64,000 nucleotides of DNA from assembly GCA_900660155.1 (NCBI GenBank), contig CABFPE010000140.1:1392548-1456547 (forward strand). Direction: 5' to 3'. The translations under genes were made by a program, and so were the position numbers. The notes under the pieces were generated by a model. It was not told the origin of the DNA. It saw only the letters and a program-made list of their open reading frames with translations, and searched no databases. This DNA comes from Hofstenia miamia. Lineage: Eukaryota; Xenacoelomorpha; Acoela; Hofsteniidae. Below are positions 58,870-64,000 of the stretch, one piece after another (the first letter of the stretch is position 1; the number at the start of each line of letters is the position of its first letter).

Positions 58870-59860
58870 CCTTTGTATGGCCACTACTTAAAAACTTCTG
58901 CAGCGACAATTAGTTTTCAATTTCAATCCAAAACTTACAGCATCACTTTTCATGGAAAAAATGTAATTTCACAAACCAAGAATTACAATGTGTTTTTTTA
59001 CCACTGCAATGATATAATCATTAAAATGAAGCTTATTCTAATTAAAAACTGCATTGAGATGAGAGAAGTTTTCTTGGTATACCTTAAAATGCCACACATC
59101 AAGCTTTATTTTAAAAGCAATTATTCTATCCTGATAGTGGAGTATGGTGATCTCTTTTCCTTGAAGCACCAAATTCACAGAATTCATGGATTCATATATG
59201 TACACCAAAAGCATATACAGAATTAATCATCAGAGAATCTCTGGTTTAGTGACCTGCAGAAATTTCCTTCTGTAACATTAAAAATACTTCAATACTTTCC
59301 CCTCTGACAGCCATCTCATGTGTGAGTGCAACAAAAGAGTTACAAATTCTGAATCACTCTCTTTACATAACTCAAAAAGAGTTGGGACTTCAATGTGTTC
59401 AGTTTAATGAATTTGACTGCTTTGATAACATCATTCAGAGCAAGTTTCAGCCCATCATGTATAGTTTTCACCATCAGTGCTTGATGATGAATTGTGCAGT
59501 GTGTACTAATTCCTTCTGAGTACTTCTCATTTACAAATATCTGGAGACCATAGTAACAACAAAGTATTTCTGGAGCACCATTGGTGCACACACCAATAAC
59601 ATGATTCCATTCAATATAATGTAACACAAAGAAACTGTGCACTTTGTCAAATTCTTTGCTGTGCTATTTGTTCTGAGACCTTTGCAAAACAAGAATTTAT
59701 TTTCCAGATGTTTTTCTTATACATTATATACATAGTGTATAATCACTGGGTGTGTCTAGCAGCTCAAGCAGTATGAAGGTTGCAGAAGACTACCATCACT
59801 GAGAACATCCCATGCTCTAACAAAACAAATGAAGATTGGAAATTCGCCAATTTCATTGTA
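58870..59860 (-). mobile_element. hAT transposase relic of the SCAND3/ZBED5 type
   Basis: The clearest part (59642-59340) reads WNHVIGVCTNGAPEILCC, then STHCTIHHQALMVKT and KAVKFIKLNTLKSQLF. It matches the catalytic core of hAT transposases related to vertebrate ZBED5/SCAND3 (VCTDGAPSM, HCFIHREALVSK, VNFIK). Further along the minus strand, in other frames, come HSHMRWLSEGKVLKYF (family: HTEVRWLSRGKVL) and LQGKEITILHYQDRIIAFK. Upstream is KEFDKVHSFF. Stops break it into pieces. The sequence is CG-poor like its surroundings. Confidence 0.75.
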
Positions 59861-59879
59861 GAAAAAAATAATTCAGACA

Positions 59880-60612
59880 GTTAAAGTAGTGACCAATTCA
59901 CATGGCATCTCACCCAAGCCAAGCCATTAGAATCCATCTTCACAATCCAAGGTGCTAATCATGTGTCTCAAGTTGTAATTTCTAGCTCAATACAAATAAT
60001 TTATCTCAGTGTTTATCTTCTCAGCTCATGTAATAAAGATATTAAATAATGTGTAGTTACCACTTATTCATGTATGCCAATGGCATAGTATATTTGCATT
60101 GTGTGATAGTTTGTGCATGTTCAATCAACAGATGTAGTAGTTCTTTTATTGCCTATGCCTATACATAGCCTAAATGCAACCACAATATGGGCAAACATCT
60201 GTCATGGATCAAGTTATCACCCCAGGCAAAGTGGAGTTCCTCCCACATTATTGCTGGATCTTACAATTGCATTATTATAAAATTCATACCAAAGCAAAAA
60301 AGAGTTAGTAGTTATAAAAATAATAAAGAGCAAATGTTATCCAGTGAGAACAAAATTTATTTGATATTTGATTACATTGTGTTCCCTATTTATTACAAGA
60401 AAAGGTAAATATTTACCATTTTACAAGAGTTAAGTTGTTTCCCTCACAAATTAAGTGAGCAATTACACATAATCTAAAGCTCAAGGGGACAATTCGAATC
60501 TTAAGTTTGAAAAGATTACAAATAAATAAAATCACTAAACTAAATAGCACCAAATTAATTGGAGAGTACCTAAAATTGAATAAAAATTAAACAAAGGCCC
60601 CAAGTGACTCTA
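59880..60612 (-). mobile_element. LTR-retroelement fossil, copy B (LTR plus leader)
   Basis: Read on the minus strand from 60612: TGTAGAGTCACTTGGGG, then about 390 bp later GGGGTGATAACTTGATCC at the primer-binding position. A leader follows with TGCCATTGGCA, ACATGAGCTGAGA, TTGAGACAC and AGCACCTTGG, all shared with copy C. It faces copy A, with the hAT relic between them. Old and partial. Confidence 0.45.
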
Positions 60613-62702
60613 CAATAGATGCAATGTTAAGCTAAGTTGGTGATGTCCATCATTTCATCAACCCAGATTGCAAAGAAGTTAAAAAGTGAGTTCCTGATAT
60701 TTGAGATGACCTATAACAGAATGTTATCAGATAAGTCAGTTATTCTCCTACTAACAGTATTGTTTGAATGGAAGACATGGTTCAACTTTTTGAAGTTCAG
60801 AACTTCACAGTACAATTGAGAATACATTTTTGCAACATGCCAATATCAAAATGTAGGAAAATAATATAGTGTGCATGTCACATGACTATCAAGCTGTGGA
60901 TAATGCTACCTTTGAAGTGTTAACCAATGTTAAATCTCTTTGCTTTGAATCACAAATATAAGAGACTGTTTGTGTAGCAAAACAAGAAACACAAAACAAA
61001 AAAGTGAAACTTTTAGTGACTCCATTGTGTTCCCCAGTTTTAGTTACAGTGATGTGATGCAATGTATGAATTGCATTGTAAAGTTACACCAGAGTAATGA
61101 AAAAACAGACACAATCAAATTTGTTGAATATTATACTAAAATTGGGCAACTTTGCTCTTGCAAGTACATTGCTGCTTTTATAATGTGGTTGCATAAGTTG
61201 AAGAAAGCATGACTGAAGCAACCAGATACTGGAATAGAGAAATTTATTCAGGCATTGAATTTTTTCATTCTAAAGTTACCTTTGTATTAATTGTTTGTTT
61301 AATATGTAAATTGGTGACAGTTTCATGTTTATTCATTAATTTTAACAATATATGTAAAGTGAATTTGCTACTTCAAATGCACTGAAATATTTCATTCAAG
61401 TGATAATTAAATATAACTCTTTACCTAATTGTGTAAGTTTAATAAATGAATGGTTCAAATACAAACACTTTAGATATAACTGTAATTTCACTATTGTCAA
61501 ATACAGTAAGCAATAGGAAACAACATAAATTCATCCATTTGTTGTTCTATTTATTTATCAAATTGGAACCAAGCAGTCAATTCTAATGATTACCTTGCAC
61601 TGAAATATATCAAAATGTAGGTTATACAAAGAATTCCTAATCTTTCATTGCATGCAAATTTGAATGATTGTACAAGCTCTAAAAAATCAAATAGTTTGAC
61701 CTAAGGCAATAGCCTATTTTGTCTTCAGCATCCCTCACAACATTGGGAATCAGGGCCTTTTAATATTAATCTGATAGTGCTTAAACTCACAAGAATGATA
61801 AATTTCAACATCATTAAAAAAATGCTTAAATTAGATTGATTTCAATACATTAATAAATTTATCTGTTAATCTTTTAATGAATAATTGAGGATAATAAAAG
61901 TTTAGTTCTCTCTTGCCAAAGATTGAAATTGTGAAGCTACTCATTTACTGTAAAAAAATATATATACAGGTTAGTTTATATTTAAAACTTAAGTTGAACA
62001 AACCTGATTTATGTAAGTGGAAAAGCACCAAAACTTGTGACAGATTAAGAAAAGAAAAATTAATTGAAAGTCAGTTATTAAAAAGCTCTCAATTTATTGA
62101 TATTAAGCTAGCTACTTTAACTCTTTAACTTTTTCTGTTTGAATCAAATAGTTTGCTCCATACTATTCCTAAACATATTTGGTATTTTGCTTAGTACAAA
62201 TTACACAATTCAGTTGTACACATTTTACCTAATATTTAAAATTTTACCTAACTAATTTTGTGCAAGTATTGCAACTAGAATCAAGTTGTTTTGACACCAT
62301 CCCATTTTATGTTTGATATTTTGATTAAGATAGATGCAAGCTTAAGTACATAGATTATTGGGATTAGTGATATTTTCCACACAAATTCCCAGCATTATCA
62401 TTGATGTTGCTAACAAAGCAATCATGTATCCTAGGTTAAATTGTAAGAGATTTTATCACTTTCACTACCAGCATCATTAACATATAAAGACATTACTAAC
62501 TATACATATCAAAACAAACTCAAAATATATATATATATATATATAATGGTAATCATTCCTAGTGAATGCTTTGTTGCAATTAGTGAAATAAAACTCAATG
62601 AATAAATAAATGTTTATTCTTTATTTTCTTCAATTGTATTTTCATTATGCTTTTATGTTAGTATTAATGTATTGGCATTAAGTGGTCTGTAAATGATTGT
62701 AA
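60613..62702. other. CpG-free stretch, nothing recognised
   Basis: About 2.1 kb without a single CG. Open frames at 60970-61212 and 61913-62128 show no known motif. A TA run lies at about 62525-62546. Possibly eroded transposon sequence. Confidence 0.5.
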
Positions 62703-63790
62703 TATTGTAGAGTCACTCAGGGCCCTATTTTTCCTTTTTAATTATTTGCCACTCTGAAAATTGTGTTACGTCTTTTTGACGTCCTGATTTGATGATTTGG
62801 TGCTATCAATTTATGTCAATTTCTTTGAAATCAACTTATTTGCATTTGTAGTGCAGTTATTCAATAGAATTATTATTTTTCCCCACTGTTAAAATTATGT
62901 GTGACTGCTCCTTTTAACTTTGCAAAGGAAATTGTGTTTAAACTGTAAACAGTAACCAGGTAATAATTTACAGAATTTTGTAGTAAATATCTGAGGGAAC
63001 TGTAGTGAAGCACACAATAAATTTGTCTTCTTCCAACTGCATTTGATCTTTCTCACTTTTATTATTTAGATTTTTCATCAAGGATTTGGTTATGATAATT
63101 ATTGCTTAAGATCTGGTGACAATTCAGGAGGAAATTTCACTGGGTCTTGGGTGACAAATATCAAACTCTTACAATGGTTTCTAATCTATTTATAGTAATC
63201 CAGAAAAAGTACCTGCCAATTCAAATTTAAACTTCTGCCAAGATGGTGGCTGAAAATAATAAAAGTGTCATTTAGTCAAAAAGTATTTTTATAAACAGAT
63301 ACAAATATCTCTTTTTTGACACATATTGTTTCTTAGTTGCATAATACAAATAAATCTTAAATAATTCTAATTGATTTGATTACAATATTTTTAATCATCT
63401 CTTCTTCAATCTTAATCCCTTCTGCTTGACATTTTGCAGCTTATTTTAGATTTATGTGGATGATGCTACAATAACTCCTTAATGGTGACAGCCCAAATCA
63501 TGGTCAATTTAGGTTACAGTTAGGCATAGGAAATAAGAACTTTTATTTGATCAATTCATACATGCACTATAAAAATGCACTGCAAATATATTATGCCATT
63601 GGCAAATGTGAAGGCACAGCAATTATTTGTCTTTTGTTTATTGTTTATTTACATGAGCTGAGATAATAGAAAGCTGAGATAAATTGTTTATTGAGATAGA
63701 AATTAATACTTGAGACACAAAATTAGCACCTTGGTGAGTAAGGATGGCTTCATGGATATGGCTTCAGCATGATGCCATGTGAATTGGTCA
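62703..63790 (+). mobile_element. LTR-retroelement fossil, copy C (LTR plus leader)
   Basis: It starts TGTAGAGTCACTCAGGG at about 62706. About 410 bp on, GGTGACAATTCAGGAGG marks the putative primer-binding site (about 63117). The leader shares TATGCCATTGGCA, ACATGAGCTGAGATAA, TTGAGACAC and TTAGCACCTTGG with copy B. It may continue beyond the window. The copies are clearly diverged, so the insertions are old. Confidence 0.45.
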
Positions 63791-64000
63791 ATGCTGGAGT
63801 TCTCTATGGAATTTCTGTATTTATTAGGTAAATCAGTGAACCACCAATGTTTCTTTCTTTTGTTGGAATGTGGGTTGCTCTCTACAATGGTAAACTTTGC
63901 AACCTTTGATCTTAACTCTTGAGTTTCCCTGTACTGCTAGATTAGCCAGTGCTCCCCTGCAATTCTACATGGTGACCCTGATGTGATGCTGGACAAATTA

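Larger units (their letters stand above)
57340..64000. other. CpG-depleted block, rich in transposon relics
   Basis: From about 57340 to the end CG dinucleotides almost vanish: I count about seven in 6.6 kb, with none between about 60495 and 62768. The preceding 57 kb averages roughly one per 60-base line. TG and CA are correspondingly frequent. Within the block lie a hAT transposase relic and three LTR-like fossils. Confidence 0.85.

Noticed and set aside
60970-62128. Plus-strand frames as genes in the CpG-free block
   Set aside because: Short, no motif, no splice or poly(A) context; composition alone explains them.

Overview
The window is AT-rich genomic DNA of an invertebrate animal. The genes are split by introns with GT..AG ends whose acceptors are mostly TTTAG. 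The gene set is metazoan: a TIAM/Still life Rac exchange factor, an M6/proteolipid-family membrane protein, a DNAJC2/zuotin homologue with two SANT domains, and a rhodopsin-like receptor. The proteolipid homologue favours a bilaterian, but I cannot place the phylum. Repeats are abundant and mostly old: CR1/L2-like LINEs, Tc1/mariner-superfamily and hAT transposons, and LTR-element fossils.

Layout. 1-4.1 kb: no secure gene, one transposase relic. 4.1-16.4 kb (+): fifteen exons covering the 3' part of a TIAM/sif gene, from the end of the PHn-CC-Ex module through RBD, PDZ, DH and PH to the stop. 17.6-23.3 kb: LINE pieces and a hAT end. 23.7-24.8 kb (+): intact single-exon class A GPCR. 25-29.5 kb: a decayed long-TIR Tc1-like element, then an unusual IS630/Tc1-type element whose ends are arrays of about 20-bp repeats; it contains a 256-base assembly gap. 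30.1-35.4 kb (+): a near-complete but decayed LINE with an SGNH-type ORF1, split by an intronless, 5'-truncated SLC17 transporter pseudogene that is bracketed by 132-bp direct repeats. 36.2-44.7 kb (-): five-exon DNAJC2, with Tc1 elements and a possible GPCR relic in its introns. 45.8-48.4 kb (-): a small single-pass membrane protein and the M6/PLP homologue. Two almost identical 440-bp repeats lie upstream of the DNAJC2 and M6 starts. 51.2-56.3 kb: three LINE remnants. 57.3-64 kb: a strongly CpG-depleted block with a SCAND3/ZBED5-type hAT transposase relic and three copies of an LTR-like fossil.

M6, the small membrane protein and DNAJC2 lie in that order on the minus strand, but with gaps over 1 kb, so nothing proves co-transcription. 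For all four well-supported gene starts (GPCR, DNAJC2, small membrane protein, M6) a T-rich splice acceptor AG sits 0 or 1 base before the first ATG, which hints at spliced-leader trans-splicing or very short spliced 5' UTRs.

The main candidates for something new are the 20-bp-periodic termini of the 27.4-29.5 kb transposon, the bracketed SLC17 retrocopy, the AG|ATG start architecture, the recent 440-bp repeat pair, and the abrupt CpG boundary near 57.2-57.3 kb, which could mark a methylated repeat block or an assembly join with foreign DNA. Family assignments come from reading translations by eye; no database search was run.
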